A stretch of 64,000 nucleotides of DNA from Treponema sp. (GCA_009787835.1 WQSN01000006.1:1-64000), one strand, 5' to 3'; shown: positions 17,701-26,031, counted from the stretch's first letter. Numbers and translations: made by a program. The notes: generated from the letters alone by a model not told the origin.

Positions 17701-18545
17701 GCGTTGATACCCATTACCGTTACGCGAACTTACTCGTCAACAACAGGGAATTTTTCCCAGCGGAAAGGGAACTGGTCAGGGGCATAGAACTTTACGAAGA
17801 TTTCCTGAACAGAAATTTAATATCAGCCTCTCCCCAGCTTGGGCAGCTTTACGCGGCAAAAGGCGATTTGGAATACTTTGTCAAAGCGGGCGACATGAAC
17901 GCGGCTCTCAATGATTACAGACGGGCTGAAAGATACGGTTATTCGCCGCCTGAAATTCAGTACAGAATGGGCGCCGCAAACTACCAGCTTGAAAACTGGG
18001 GCAGTGCGCTTGAATACATGTTTAAGGCTTCCGCCGATCTGCCCTTAAACTATAAACTGCTCCACGCTCTTGGAAACACCACTTATAAACGCGGTGATTA
18101 TTTCGCCGCGCAGGGTTACTTTGACCGTCTGCTAAACATTCTGGAAAATCAGCGCGCAAGGCTTCCGGTGCTTCTGCCGAATGATCGTCCGGAATTCCTG
18201 GAACTTGGCGAACGCCTTATGATGGCGCGTAATAATGCCGGAGTTGTTTATGAAGCTCTCGCCGACACAACCGGCAACCGCGATTACCGTTCGCGCGCCC
18301 TGTCCCTTTACGCCGAATCCGCTCGCGCCTGGGATTCCATTACCCGTAATCCGGAATCAATGGCGCGGATGCGTCTGGGCGATACTCCAAACGCCCCAGG
18401 CGTCAATCTTGGTTTCCTTAATGTCAGCAATGCCATCCGCCCCGCATCCGGCTTTAATCCCGAAATTTTCATCCGGATAGACAAGGATGTTTTGGATCCA
18501 TCCCACTGGGAAGAGCTTGCTCCATTCGGCGGACTGGTAAATTAA
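14787..18545 (+). CDS. flcA: large acidic TPR membrane protein, probable periplasmic flagellar collar protein FlcA
   Basis: A 1252-residue protein from the ATG at 14787 (GGAG ribosome-binding site just upstream; a TTG at 14766 is possible but weaker). Residues about 1-560 are cytoplasmic, very acidic and low-complexity, with GDFG/EDFG repeats (about 150-212) and SLPDLDFP-type repeats (about 285-461). A conserved segment follows (SQDDLDTILKTLSGYPLNLR), then one membrane helix (about 673-693). The last 560 residues are a periplasmic helical TPR-like domain. This layout matches the spirochaete protein FlcA (BB0326 of Borrelia), which builds the collar around periplasmic flagellar motors and helps stator assembly. 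The assignment is from memory of the family. The stop overlaps dus by 4 bp. Confidence 0.72.
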   Translation: MPSLSALKEFRNSFNNIANEKNDVLSRDTHFDELTLPDNEPTPSDLSGQEAPPPADNSANNTADTSSGGFDLNSFLNSLPGKSQPDQPAEEESLPDDITPEPPPDEKPISGASSNDINEAPSDSSSDDLLSSDDFSMVSPESQPEGAESGDFGAEDFGTGDFGSEDFGTGDFGTGDFGSEDLGTGDLGVDNFGSEDLGSVDFGTGDFGSDVPAAADDNLLDDSAFNISDDATLPNDDELPDIDTGKSASFGGEDSGDFELEPLDEMPDLGTPESGSLDQDLSIDDSLPDLGLPSDSSEGDMSFDGSLPDLGLPSDDDSLPDLDFPSESSNEDFSLDDSLPDLGFPDSNASAAGADSSLQDMDFPDFDSPHDETPIDGSLPDLDFPSSDASPEDTPFDGSLPDLDFPSSDSSSEETPFDGSLPDLDFPSSDSSPEETPFDGSLPDLDFPDSDSSLPDLDFPEIDSSQNDTALPGADFNLDGEPGELPELGDLGDDFSSDTIDIDSGTDDSASPAPAEDAGNVFGSDDFSLDGLDEILDKNKTKTAPPPAPKKGVFGKKKPEAQEPEPEDVEEIRLSQDDLDTILKTLSGYPLNLRVACEEMIAEMVLIPQQLSKVINLLVNGAYPKEMAALASEIMGKEIVVPKSFQKSTGAELEDEKSRFAYIFVHNFLPVLRLFAVIAALSASVIYLAYTFIYIPLKAESIYKRGYERIFAGEYQRANTLFHEAFVTHRKKEWFYKYAEAFRDQRRYLPAESKYEELLRYYPRDKKGVLDYADLQTNYLLNYDKANKILQQQLLDYAPNDPEGLLAAGDNFFAWADSDPARFYDRYEDARYSYARVLEKYGWQPPVVERMMKYFIRTDNLLETLNLRNWFDADDTRRLSPEAIAELGGYLLDKQLEEVKGVPNPYVESIESVRAMLIQAVREKPNLPEPHYQLARYYKSLNNTYEERLTLENAIRAFDLAESEPVRRRLQRVDTHYRYANLLVNNREFFPAERELVRGIELYEDFLNRNLISASPQLGQLYAAKGDLEYFVKAGDMNAALNDYRRAERYGYSPPEIQYRMGAANYQLENWGSALEYMFKASADLPLNYKLLHALGNTTYKRGDYFAAQGYFDRLLNILENQRARLPVLLPNDRPEFLELGERLMMARNNAGVVYEALADTTGNRDYRSRALSLYAESARAWDSITRNPESMARMRLGDTPNAPGVNLGFLNVSNAIRPASGFNPEIFIRIDKDVLDPSHWEELAPFGGLVN
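15234..15420 (+). repeat. in-gene tandem repeats encoding GDFG/EDFG units
   Basis: Repeats of about 15 bases (GAAGATTTTGGAACC-like and GGAGACTTCGGCAGC-like) encode G-D/E-D/N-F/L-G units within flcA. Their similarity at DNA level makes copy-number change by slippage likely. Confidence 0.7.
15640..16170 (+). repeat. in-gene repeats encoding SLPDLDFP-S-SD units
   Basis: Longer units of 60-66 bases in flcA, each encoding a SLPDL-[DG]-[FL]-P core followed by a Ser/Asp/Glu linker and F-D-G. The last three copies (15961-16130) are nearly identical, indicating recent duplication. Confidence 0.75.
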
Positions 18546-19672
18546 TTCTGCAATATCCGCCTGTAATCCTCAATCGTCTGCGCATGAACAGCCTTTTCGC
18601 GTAATGCCGCGCCTCCGATGAAACCTTTTGTGTAAGCGCAGACTTGTTTCCGCATTTCAAGACATGCTGTGCGCTCTCCCGTGTCAGATGCGAGCATTTC
18701 AAGATGGCGCATAACAGTGGCGATCCGCGCGGATACCGGAGCAGGTTCCCATGCACCCGTTTCCAGAAATGAACGGGCCGCGGAAAAAATAAACGGGTTA
18801 CCCTGCGCGCCTCGGGCGAACATGACAGCGGCGCAGCCTGTTTCGCTTAACATTCTTTCCGCGTCCTGCGGCGTGTAAAGATCGCCTGAGCCTGTTACGG
18901 GAACGGAAAGGCGCGATGCCAAATCCGCGATATGGGTCCAGTCGCTCTTTCCGCTGTAGTTCTGGGCGCGGGTGCGGGGGTGCAGGCTTATCATTGCGGC
19001 TCCGGCTTCAACGGCAATCCGCGCGCATTGGACGTAGTTAATGGAAGCGCTGTCCCAGCCTGAACGCATTTTTACAGTAACGGGAACGCCTCCCAGACTT
19101 TCGCGCGAAGCGCGTACAGCAGCTTCTACAACACGGCCAAGATTAGCCGGATTTTTCATCATGGCTGAACCGGCTCCGTTCTTTACAACCTTTGGCACAG
19201 GGCAGCCGCAGTTAATATCCAAAGCATCCGGCTCCAGCGGAGCGAGCAGAGCCGCCGCTTTATAAATTGATTCGCTTTCCGCTCCGAAAAGCTGTATCGC
19301 ATAACGCTTTTCATTATCACCCCGTTTTACCAGATTGACAGCGGCAAGAACAGCGCTAGAAATTTTGCGGTCATTGTTTCCATCAGCTTTTTTTCTCCCG
19401 TTATTCGCTTCTTCCTGCGCGCCGTGAACCGAATACCCATCGCGCCCCTGTGAGATAAAATCCGGATCGATTAAACCGTATCTGCCGAAGTTACGGTACA
19501 GCGCTTCTGCGGAAATTAGTTCAGTAAATGAAAAGCAGGCGCCTTCTTCTGCGCACAATGAACGAAATGCGCGGTCAGTGTAACCAGCTACAGGCGCGAG
19601 GAAAAGATTCCCTGAAAGCTCAAGGGAACCTATTTTTACAGGACGGTACCGGGAACTTTGCTGCAAGCGCAT
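18542..19672 (-). CDS. dus: tRNA-dihydrouridine synthase (Dus)
   Basis: A 376-residue flavoenzyme that reduces specific uridines in the tRNA D-loop. FMN-barrel motifs: LAPVAGYTDRAFRSL at the N-terminus, DINCGCPVPKVVKNGAGSAMM (catalytic Cys in the NxGCP-type segment), HPRTRAQNYSGKSDW, and GSGDLYTPQDA. There is a Glu/Lys/Asn-rich insertion around residues 85-105 (NGRKKADGNNDRK) not usual for the family. The start codon overlaps the tatD stop by 1 nt (TAATG), so translation is coupled. Which uridine is modified (DusA, B or C class) cannot be told. Confidence 0.92.
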   Translation of the reverse strand: MRLQQSSRYRPVKIGSLELSGNLFLAPVAGYTDRAFRSLCAEEGACFSFTELISAEALYRNFGRYGLIDPDFISQGRDGYSVHGAQEEANNGRKKADGNNDRKISSAVLAAVNLVKRGDNEKRYAIQLFGAESESIYKAAALLAPLEPDALDINCGCPVPKVVKNGAGSAMMKNPANLGRVVEAAVRASRESLGGVPVTVKMRSGWDSASINYVQCARIAVEAGAAMISLHPRTRAQNYSGKSDWTHIADLASRLSVPVTGSGDLYTPQDAERMLSETGCAAVMFARGAQGNPFIFSAARSFLETGAWEPAPVSARIATVMRHLEMLASDTGERTACLEMRKQVCAYTKGFIGGAALREKAVHAQTIEDYRRILQN

Positions 19673-20448
19673 TATTCATCGGATAAACCGAAGAATTTAT
19701 TGGCGTTCTTCCAGAGCTGATCCGCGAGCGCTTCTTCTTCCATATCGAGCATATCCGCCATGAAACGAGCGGTAATGGGCAGGTATTTGGGCATGTTTCT
19801 TTTGCCGCGATAATCCGCCGGAACCATAAATGGGCTTTCCGATTCAATAAGTATCCGGTCAAGAGGCAGAACGCCGATTGTTTCGTGCAGGTTTTTCGCG
19901 TTTCTGTAAGTTAAATTCCCCGCGAAGGAAAAGTACAGTTTCAGATCCAGTGCTTTCTCCGCGTATGCTGCGTCTTCTGAGTAGCAGTGCAGAACCCCGC
20001 CTCTGGAAGGAAGCCTGTCGCGCAGGATATCCAATACATCATGGCCCGCGTCGCGATTGTGAATGATTACAGGCAAGTTGAGCTTATTTGCCAGGTCAAG
20101 CTGAGTTATAAAAAGTTCAATCTGGGATTTTTTATCCCCGAATTTACGGTAATAATCCAGACCGATTTCTCCAATGGCGACTACGCGCGGATATTGAACG
20201 CTTTGTTCAATATGAGAAAACCAGTCCCTGCCAGGGTTTTGCACCTCGGAAGGACTTACCCCTACGGCATGGTAGACATTCGCCGCTGATTTCAGGTTTT
20301 CATAAACCTGACCGAAGTCGTGAAGACTGTTACAAATTGAGACGATCCTGGCAACAGAAGCCTGGCGGGCTTCCTGTATAACAATGAGTTGTTCAATTGG
20401 GTCATCCACTACAAGCCCCAAATGGGCATGAGTATCAAAATACTGCAT
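19672..20448 (-). CDS. tatD: TatD-family metal-dependent hydrolase/DNase
   Basis: A 258-residue amidohydrolase-fold protein. Metal ligands visible are HAH (residues 7-9), Glu94 in GEIGLDYY, His130 in VIIHNRD and His154 in VLHCYS. At the last ligand position the family has E-T-D-A-P, but this protein reads ESESP (residues 202-206), so the conserved Asp is Glu. The GVHP segment is also altered (GVSPS). Activity as a 3'-5' exonuclease or deacylase may therefore be changed. It is the first gene of a tatD-dus operon. A hairpin-like dyad TTTGGT-TTTT-ACCAAA lies at 20472-20487, upstream. Confidence 0.85.
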   Translation of the reverse strand: MQYFDTHAHLGLVVDDPIEQLIVIQEARQASVARIVSICNSLHDFGQVYENLKSAANVYHAVGVSPSEVQNPGRDWFSHIEQSVQYPRVVAIGEIGLDYYRKFGDKKSQIELFITQLDLANKLNLPVIIHNRDAGHDVLDILRDRLPSRGGVLHCYSEDAAYAEKALDLKLYFSFAGNLTYRNAKNLHETIGVLPLDRILIESESPFMVPADYRGKRNMPKYLPITARFMADMLDMEEEALADQLWKNANKFFGLSDE

Positions 20449-20471
20449 AGCTTAATCCAAAAGGTATGATA

Positions 20472-20487
20472 TTTGGTTTTTACCAAA
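20472..20487. promoter_or_regulatory. 16-bp dyad upstream of tatD
   Basis: TTTGGT (20472-20477), 4-nt centre, ACCAAA (20482-20487). It lies 24 nt before the tatD start, a position suited to an operator or a leader hairpin. The rest of 20449-20677 is AT-rich and shows no gene. Confidence 0.3.
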
Positions 20488-20677
20488 CTGGTTACAGTAA
20501 TTTTAACACCCATGTTCCCATCCGTCAATAATTAATTCTATAAAATAATCGTAAAATCCGCCTTATCACAGTGGTATGAATTTACCAAAAAATGCCGAAA
20601 ATCATTAAATGTCATCATAATTTTACAAGTATTCACAGCGGGAGTCAGTTTAAGGGCGATATAATTTCATCATTAAA

Positions 20678-20706
20678 ATGACATTTTCGAAAATTTATGT
20701 TATATT
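20678..20706 (+). promoter_or_regulatory. promoter of the lipoprotein/outer-membrane operon
   Basis: ATGACA (20678-20683), 17-bp spacer, TATATT (20701-20706), followed by an AAGGAG ribosome-binding site (20713-20718) and ATG at 20725. Confidence 0.55.
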
Positions 20707-20724
20707 ATATTTAAGGAGAAAAAT

Positions 20725-22389
20725 ATGAAGAAAATTTTTATATTCTTTATTTGTTTGATTGCGGTAATGATGTCCTGCGATATAAATTTACCGCAAAATG
20801 TAACAATTAGAGGAAATCCGGGGGTATATTTATCAATAGGTAACCCGGCAAAAGAAATTGAGGAACTTTTAAGTTTCGATGGAATCGCCGCAATGATGGG
20901 CAATTCGGAAAATAATAGCATAAGAATATACGATTACAGACCGGAAAATTCCAGTACTGTACAAAAATATTTAATTCATTATCCCATAGCGGAAATGGAA
21001 CTGGAACTAGCGGATTATATGGCGGGTGTCAGCGGCGAAACTGTAAACATTCCTTCCTTTTTTAATAATCAGGGTCTTTTTTCCGGCGCAAGTAACGGAA
21101 TTTGTCTAGGAGAAAATATATTGACCATGACTCCTTCTGAGCTATCGGAATATGTTGAAACACAAATAAATATAAACCATTCTTCTGGTTGTTCCTGCAC
21201 CCCATTTATTTCTGTGCCTTTGGATGATATGGCAAAATTGATAGTACAGGCGACCGGCGGTCCGTTCGGCATAGAAATTGAGAATCGCCCTAATCTGGCA
21301 AATAATCTGCGTATCAAGATTCCAGGTCTCGGAATACCTAATTATATTTCAGGAACTCCAACCGCAGACAACAAGCTGCGATTCGTTAACTCAGGCTCAT
21401 TTACATTTCTGCCCGGTAGTCACTTAAACGCTAATAACGAGCTGGAAATTTTTGTTAATATTACTGCGCCTTGTTCCGGACAAATAACGCCGGATATTGT
21501 TTTTGAATGGGATACAGCAATAGTTAAGGGTGATACGAGTAATTTAACAGATGATATAAATCTTGATATAAACTTAACAACTTTTTTAGGCGAGGGCACT
21601 GCATTTAACAATGTTGAAGGTTATATTTATATTAACGGAGTTAGTAATGCAAGATTGACACTTAAATTGGATAGCGAATATTTGACTTATGGAACATCGC
21701 CTATATATGACTCCACATTAACTCCGCGTAATGGACCGGATTTTCCGGCAAACATGGAACAGATTACACAGGAAATTCCATTACATAGTCTTGGTCTTGG
21801 CGTAAACCCGATTAATTTTACCAATGTAATCAATAGCAGCTCGGGTACATTAACTTATGCGATTGATATACCGCAATTTTACATAACCCGGGGTGTGGTT
21901 GGAAAAATTAAAGCTGATCTTGTTATTGTGCTTCCTTTAGAGCTAAGGGTTACCGGAGCATCATCTGTACCAGGTTATGTTAAACTTGATATGGGATTGG
22001 ATGAATTATTCGGCGGAAGTGATGGAACCGGCGATTTGTTTGGGCGCACTGGTCCCAACGAGAGTGATGATATTTTTAGTCAGCTTGAATCTGTAGATAT
22101 TATTATAGAAAATAGAAACATAACAATTTTTGATCAAGATAAGCTCGCTATACTGGTAAAGAATAAAGGCTTAGATCATATTTTAGATTTTTCCAGCGTA
22201 ACATCACCTCATTGGGAAATTAATTCTGATGGTTTTTCTTATCCATTTTCTCCTACATTTGAAATTCTCCTGAAAAAGGATAACCAAAGTGATAGTTATG
22301 CTACATTTGCTGTTGAGAATATGGCAGGTCGCTTTGACTTTACCATTGCGGTAAAGGCAGTCGCTGATATTGAAATCGATATTTTATAG
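20725..22389 (+). CDS. hypothetical lipoprotein, beta-rich, spirochaete type
   Basis: A 554-residue protein with a lipoprotein signal peptide: KKIFIFFICLIAV followed by lipobox MMSC with the lipidated Cys at residue 18. The mature part is beta-rich, with many Asn/Thr/Ser strands and conserved-looking segments such as GLGIPNYISGTP and FLPGSHLNANNELEI. I do not recognise the family. It is the first gene of a two-gene operon with the outer-membrane barrel candidate at 22403. A periplasm-facing or surface lipoprotein working with that barrel is plausible. A strong ribosome-binding site precedes the start. Confidence 0.7.
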   Translation: MKKIFIFFICLIAVMMSCDINLPQNVTIRGNPGVYLSIGNPAKEIEELLSFDGIAAMMGNSENNSIRIYDYRPENSSTVQKYLIHYPIAEMELELADYMAGVSGETVNIPSFFNNQGLFSGASNGICLGENILTMTPSELSEYVETQININHSSGCSCTPFISVPLDDMAKLIVQATGGPFGIEIENRPNLANNLRIKIPGLGIPNYISGTPTADNKLRFVNSGSFTFLPGSHLNANNELEIFVNITAPCSGQITPDIVFEWDTAIVKGDTSNLTDDINLDINLTTFLGEGTAFNNVEGYIYINGVSNARLTLKLDSEYLTYGTSPIYDSTLTPRNGPDFPANMEQITQEIPLHSLGLGVNPINFTNVINSSSGTLTYAIDIPQFYITRGVVGKIKADLVIVLPLELRVTGASSVPGYVKLDMGLDELFGGSDGTGDLFGRTGPNESDDIFSQLESVDIIIENRNITIFDQDKLAILVKNKGLDHILDFSSVTSPHWEINSDGFSYPFSPTFEILLKKDNQSDSYATFAVENMAGRFDFTIAVKAVADIEIDIL

Positions 22390-22402
22390 GAGGGTGGAAC
22401 AA

Positions 22403-23674
22403 ATGAAGAAAATAATTTTTATACTTTTAATTATTGCCATATCACTGCCACTCTACGCGCAGAAAAACGATCAGGAAAATGTACCTAAAAAAACATTTTC
22501 TTTTGCCCGTCAGAGTTTTGAGATTGGCATTGACGCGGGACTGGGATTTGATAATAACCTTGTTAAAGTCGGTGATTTACTGGATCCGGACAAGCAGATT
22601 GACGGTAAAGCAATTATCGATCTTAATGAGTTCGCAGGCAGGCTTGGCGACAATGGTTTAAACCTGAATGCTGCTGTTGACACAGGTTTCTATGTCAATT
22701 TATTAAACATCAATCTTTTTGGAAGCAAGTGGGAGCTTGGAATTTTCGCCGGCGCTGACGGTAATATTAATTTTAATCTGCCAAAATCACTTTTTACCCT
22801 TGTTTCGGAAGGGAATGTTAACCAGACATTATTCACGGGAAATATTAGCGCGACGGGCGGCATTTACGCTGATGTCGGTGTAAGGGCTTCCGGAAAATTC
22901 GGGAAACTGCGCATCGGCGCTACGCCTTCAGTGTTTGCTCCCCTGATTTATATTCCCAGAACCGGAATTGACTTTACATTGAATACTGATACAAACGAAG
23001 GTCTCTCGTTTGACGCGGATGGAGGCATCAGTATTTACAGCCCGTTCAGCCAGCTTTTTGATGATAACCTAAATATTCAGAATGTTAGCAGTATAAATCT
23101 TGGGTTTGATATATCCGCTCATGCTCAACTTGATTTGTTTCCCTTCCTTGACGTAGGAGGCAGCATTTCCAATATTCCCGTTATTCCCGCGAAAATGAAA
23201 GACAGGCTGGCAGTTTCTCTGGATTATGAGATTCCTCCCACAACAATTTCTACAATAATCGACGGCGGACTGGAAATCCCCGAATTCGGTGATGAAACGC
23301 TGGTTTACGGTTACAGAAGCGACTCAGAAGTATTTGTTGTACGGCCCCTTCGCTTCGATGTTTTTACCAGATATAAGCCATTCAGCAATGAGTTTATTGT
23401 TATAAGACCGAATATCGGCATGTCAATTGATATTAACAATAAAGAGCCGCTTTTTAACACAGGCATTGGCGTACAGTTGAATATTGTGGATCTTTTGATA
23501 ATTAATATCGGCACCGATTATACAGAAACTATATGGACGCATCACGCCGGTCTTGCATTAAATCTCAGATTCTTTGAATTGAACCTGAGAGCGTCGCTTC
23601 GCTCCTCGGATTTTAAATCTTCTTTTGACGCGCAGGGCTTTGGTTTTAATGCAGGAGTGCGATTCGGATTCTAA
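22403..23674 (+). CDS. putative outer-membrane beta-barrel protein
   Basis: A 423-residue protein from the ATG at 22403, chosen because AGGAGGGTGG precedes it and a signal peptide (KKIIFILLIIAISLPLYA) begins there; an upstream in-frame start at 22370 would spoil the signal peptide. The mature chain alternates hydrophobic and polar residues with many Gly and aromatic residues and ends in a strand terminating GVRFGF. A C-terminal Phe is the usual sign for BAM-assembled barrels. Central segments (FDVFTRYKPFSNEFIVI; GIGVQLNIVDLLIINIGTDY) read as transmembrane hairpins. The family was not recognised. A strong terminator follows. Confidence 0.65.
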   Translation: MKKIIFILLIIAISLPLYAQKNDQENVPKKTFSFARQSFEIGIDAGLGFDNNLVKVGDLLDPDKQIDGKAIIDLNEFAGRLGDNGLNLNAAVDTGFYVNLLNINLFGSKWELGIFAGADGNINFNLPKSLFTLVSEGNVNQTLFTGNISATGGIYADVGVRASGKFGKLRIGATPSVFAPLIYIPRTGIDFTLNTDTNEGLSFDADGGISIYSPFSQLFDDNLNIQNVSSINLGFDISAHAQLDLFPFLDVGGSISNIPVIPAKMKDRLAVSLDYEIPPTTISTIIDGGLEIPEFGDETLVYGYRSDSEVFVVRPLRFDVFTRYKPFSNEFIVIRPNIGMSIDINNKEPLFNTGIGVQLNIVDLLIINIGTDYTETIWTHHAGLALNLRFFELNLRASLRSSDFKSSFDAQGFGFNAGVRFGF

Positions 23675-23701
23675 AAATATCCACTGGCAGACAGAATAGA
23701 G

Positions 23702-23734
23702 CAGCAGCGGCGGAAAGCCGCTGCTGTTTTTTTT
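23702..23734 (+). terminator. rho-independent terminator
   Basis: CAGCAGCGGC (23702-23711) pairs with GCCGCTGCTG (23717-23726), loop GGAAA, followed by eight T residues. It ends the lipoprotein/barrel operon. Confidence 0.92.
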
Positions 23735-23784
23735 ATGTCTTGTTTTTTGCTCTCTCATGTTAAAGATAATTTCATTTCAACAGG

Positions 23785-23813
23785 TTGACCTCTATGTGTT
23801 CAATCTTTATTCT
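23785..23813 (+). promoter_or_regulatory. rhomboid-ddl-ogt promoter, leaderless geometry
   Basis: TTGACC (23785-23790), 17-bp spacer, TATTCT (23808-23813), 6 nt, ATG at 23820. There is no Shine-Dalgarno. The promoter overlaps the longer reading frame from 23757 and so supports the 23820 start. Confidence 0.6.
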
Positions 23814-23819
23814 ATTAAC

Positions 23820-24458
23820 ATGAACATAATTAGGCAGCCGTTTAAATACCGGAATTACGGTACTGTATACTGGTTAATAGGAATAAACATTCTCGTTTAC
23901 GCGGTGATGCAGATTTTTGGAGCCAATTTCCGCAATACGCTGATTATACGAATGGCCATGATACCTCTGGCCGTGACCAATGGATGGGTGTGGACATTTA
24001 TTACATATATGTTTTTACACGGAAGCATAAGCCATATTCTGTTTAACATGCTGGGTCTTTTTATTTTTGGCATCCATGTTGAAAAGCAGATGGGCAGCCG
24101 TGAATTTCTTCTTTATTATTTAATGACAGGCATTCTGGCCGGAATCTTTTCATTCGGCGTTTATTACGTTACGCGCAATTATTGGGTGGCGCTTATGGGC
24201 GCGTCCGGCGCGCTCTTTGCCGTGCAGCTTGCGTATGCTGTGTTTTTCCCCAATTCCATTATTTATATTTGGGGTATACTTCCCCTGCGCGCACCTGTAA
24301 TGGTGCTGGGTTTTACCGCGCTTGAACTTGTCTTTTCATTTACAGGACGCAGCAGCGGGGTAGCGCATCTGACCCATCTTGCCGGTTTTGGTTTTGGATG
24401 GCTTTATTTTCTGCTGCGCTTCGGCGTAAATCCGTGGCGGCGGCTTACTGGGCGTTAA
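23820..24458 (+). CDS. rhomboid-family intramembrane serine protease
   Basis: A 212-residue polytopic membrane protein with six hydrophobic segments. The catalytic dyad is visible: Ser129 in MGASGALF and His186 in THLAGFGFG; the HGSISHILFNM motif (helix 2) supplies the oxyanion side. The family cleaves transmembrane helices of other proteins. An upstream in-frame ATG at 23757 exists, but the promoter at 23785-23813 lies inside that extension and family members begin close to MNIIRQPFKYRN. The stop codon abuts the ddl ATG at 24459. Confidence 0.9.
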   Translation: MNIIRQPFKYRNYGTVYWLIGINILVYAVMQIFGANFRNTLIIRMAMIPLAVTNGWVWTFITYMFLHGSISHILFNMLGLFIFGIHVEKQMGSREFLLYYLMTGILAGIFSFGVYYVTRNYWVALMGASGALFAVQLAYAVFFPNSIIYIWGILPLRAPVMVLGFTALELVFSFTGRSSGVAHLTHLAGFGFGWLYFLLRFGVNPWRRLTGR

Positions 24459-25550
24459 ATGAAAGATAAAAAAGTTGTCGGTATCCTTTTCGGTGGTAAA
24501 TCCGCGGAGCATGAAATTTCTCTATTGTCCGCGAAAAATGTCTATGAAGCAATCGACAGGACCCTTTTTGAACCTGTTCTTTTCGGCATTGACAAACGCG
24601 GGCGCTGGCATCTTTTTGATGCCGAACAATTTTTGTTAAACGCTGATAATCCTTCCCTTGTCAGTTTAAATTCAGGCGGTAAACCTGTTATTTATAAAAC
24701 AGAAAATATCGGAATGCTTTCCACAGACAGCGCGGGTAATGTTCCGCTTGATGTTGTTTTTCCAATTCTGCACGGGCCTTTCGGCGAGGACGGCACAATT
24801 CAGGGCTTGCTGAAATTGGCGGATATTCCCTTTGTCGGGCCCGGCGTTCTTGGCTCCGCAATCGGCATGGATAAGGACGCGATGAAAAGGCTGTTACGCG
24901 ACAGCGGCATTCCGGCTGGTAAATTTATTTCGCTGAAAAGCCACGAAAAGACGCCTTCTTTTGAAGATATTGCAGCCGCTCTCGGAAAACCTTTTTTTAT
25001 CAAGCCCGCGAACATGGGATCATCTGTCGGGATTAACAAAGTCTATAACAGGGAAGAATACTCAGATGCGTTATGTGACGCTTTTCAGTATGATACAAAA
25101 ATCATCATTGAAGAATACATTCAGGGACGCGAGATTGAATGCGCCGTGCTTGGTAATGAAGAGCCGGCCGCTTCCGTACCTGGTGAAATTATTCCCTCCC
25201 ATGAATTTTATTCTTATGACGCAAAGTATCTGGATGAAAAAGGCGCGTCACTTGTAATACCCGCGAAACTTGACGATAAAACAATCAGGCGTATTCAGGA
25301 CATGGCTGTAAAGGTTTTTCAGACGCTCTGCTGCGAAGGTCTTTCACGCGTGGACTTTTTTCTGAAAGACTCAGGCGATCTGATTGTCAACGAGATTAAC
25401 ACCATGCCCGGCTTTACCAGGATAAGCATGTTTCCCAAAATGTGGGAAGCAAGCGGCGTTTCCTACACGGAACTTATTACGCGCCTGATTACTCTCGCTC
25501 TCAGCCGGTTTGAAAAAGAAAGACATTTAAAGACAAGCGTTGCAGGATAA
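24459..25550 (+). CDS. ddl: D-alanine--D-alanine ligase
   Basis: A 363-residue cytoplasmic ATP-grasp enzyme that joins two D-Ala for peptidoglycan. The N-terminal GILFGGKSAEHEISLLSA is the family signature; HGPFGEDGTIQGLL, KPANMGSSVGINK (ATP-binding lysine) and LIVNEINTMPGFT (metal and substrate ligands) follow in order. Length is typical of the VanA/DdlA class. It sits between rhomboid and ogt in one operon, with no spacer on the left and a 4-nt gap to the ogt start on the right. Confidence 0.96.
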   Translation: MKDKKVVGILFGGKSAEHEISLLSAKNVYEAIDRTLFEPVLFGIDKRGRWHLFDAEQFLLNADNPSLVSLNSGGKPVIYKTENIGMLSTDSAGNVPLDVVFPILHGPFGEDGTIQGLLKLADIPFVGPGVLGSAIGMDKDAMKRLLRDSGIPAGKFISLKSHEKTPSFEDIAAALGKPFFIKPANMGSSVGINKVYNREEYSDALCDAFQYDTKIIIEEYIQGREIECAVLGNEEPAASVPGEIIPSHEFYSYDAKYLDEKGASLVIPAKLDDKTIRRIQDMAVKVFQTLCCEGLSRVDFFLKDSGDLIVNEINTMPGFTRISMFPKMWEASGVSYTELITRLITLALSRFEKERHLKTSVAG

Positions 25551-25554
25551 AAAA

Positions 25555-26031
25555 ATGAAATGCTTTTATTATTACCGTTTTCCGTTATGTAAAATCGGCA
25601 TAGCTGAAGAAGACGGCGCCATTTGCAGTGTTTTTTTTGACGGCGGGAGAATATCGGATTTTTTCAGGAAGAACGGCATTGGTGAAAATGAAACTCCGCT
25701 GATTAAAAAAGCGGCGGATCAGTTAGGTGAATATTTTGACTGTAAACGAAAAACTTTTGATTTGCCTCTGGCTCCGGGGGGAACCGCGTTTCAGATGACG
25801 GTATGGAACGCGCTTCAGATGATTCCTTACGGACAGACATGCAGTTACGGACAATTGGCCGCCGTGATTGGAAACCCAAAGGCATGCCGCGCTGTCGGCA
25901 TGGCGAATAACCGCAACCCGATTTCGGTTATTATCCCCTGCCACCGCGTAATCGGCAGCGACAAAAGCCTGACAGGCTACGCAGGCGGACTTGATTTAAA
26001 AGAAAAATTATTAATGCTGGAAAGGAATTAG
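25555..26031 (+). CDS. ogt: methylated-DNA--protein-cysteine methyltransferase
   Basis: A 158-residue suicide DNA-repair protein that removes methyl groups from O6-methylguanine. The acceptor-Cys motif IIPCHRVIG and the arginine-finger/helix-turn-helix segment (PYGQTCSYGQLAAVIG, GNPKACRAVGMANNRNP) are intact. The start is taken at ATG 25555, preceded by GCAGGA at 25542-25547; a TTG at 25540 overlapping the ddl stop is less likely. It is the last gene of the operon, convergent with the membrane TPR gene. Confidence 0.94.
   Translation: MKCFYYYRFPLCKIGIAEEDGAICSVFFDGGRISDFFRKNGIGENETPLIKKAADQLGEYFDCKRKTFDLPLAPGGTAFQMTVWNALQMIPYGQTCSYGQLAAVIGNPKACRAVGMANNRNPISVIIPCHRVIGSDKSLTGYAGGLDLKEKLLMLERN

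Noticed and set aside
23757..23819. N-terminal extension of the rhomboid gene from the ATG at 23757.
   Set aside because: The promoter of the gene lies within it, and it has no ribosome-binding site.
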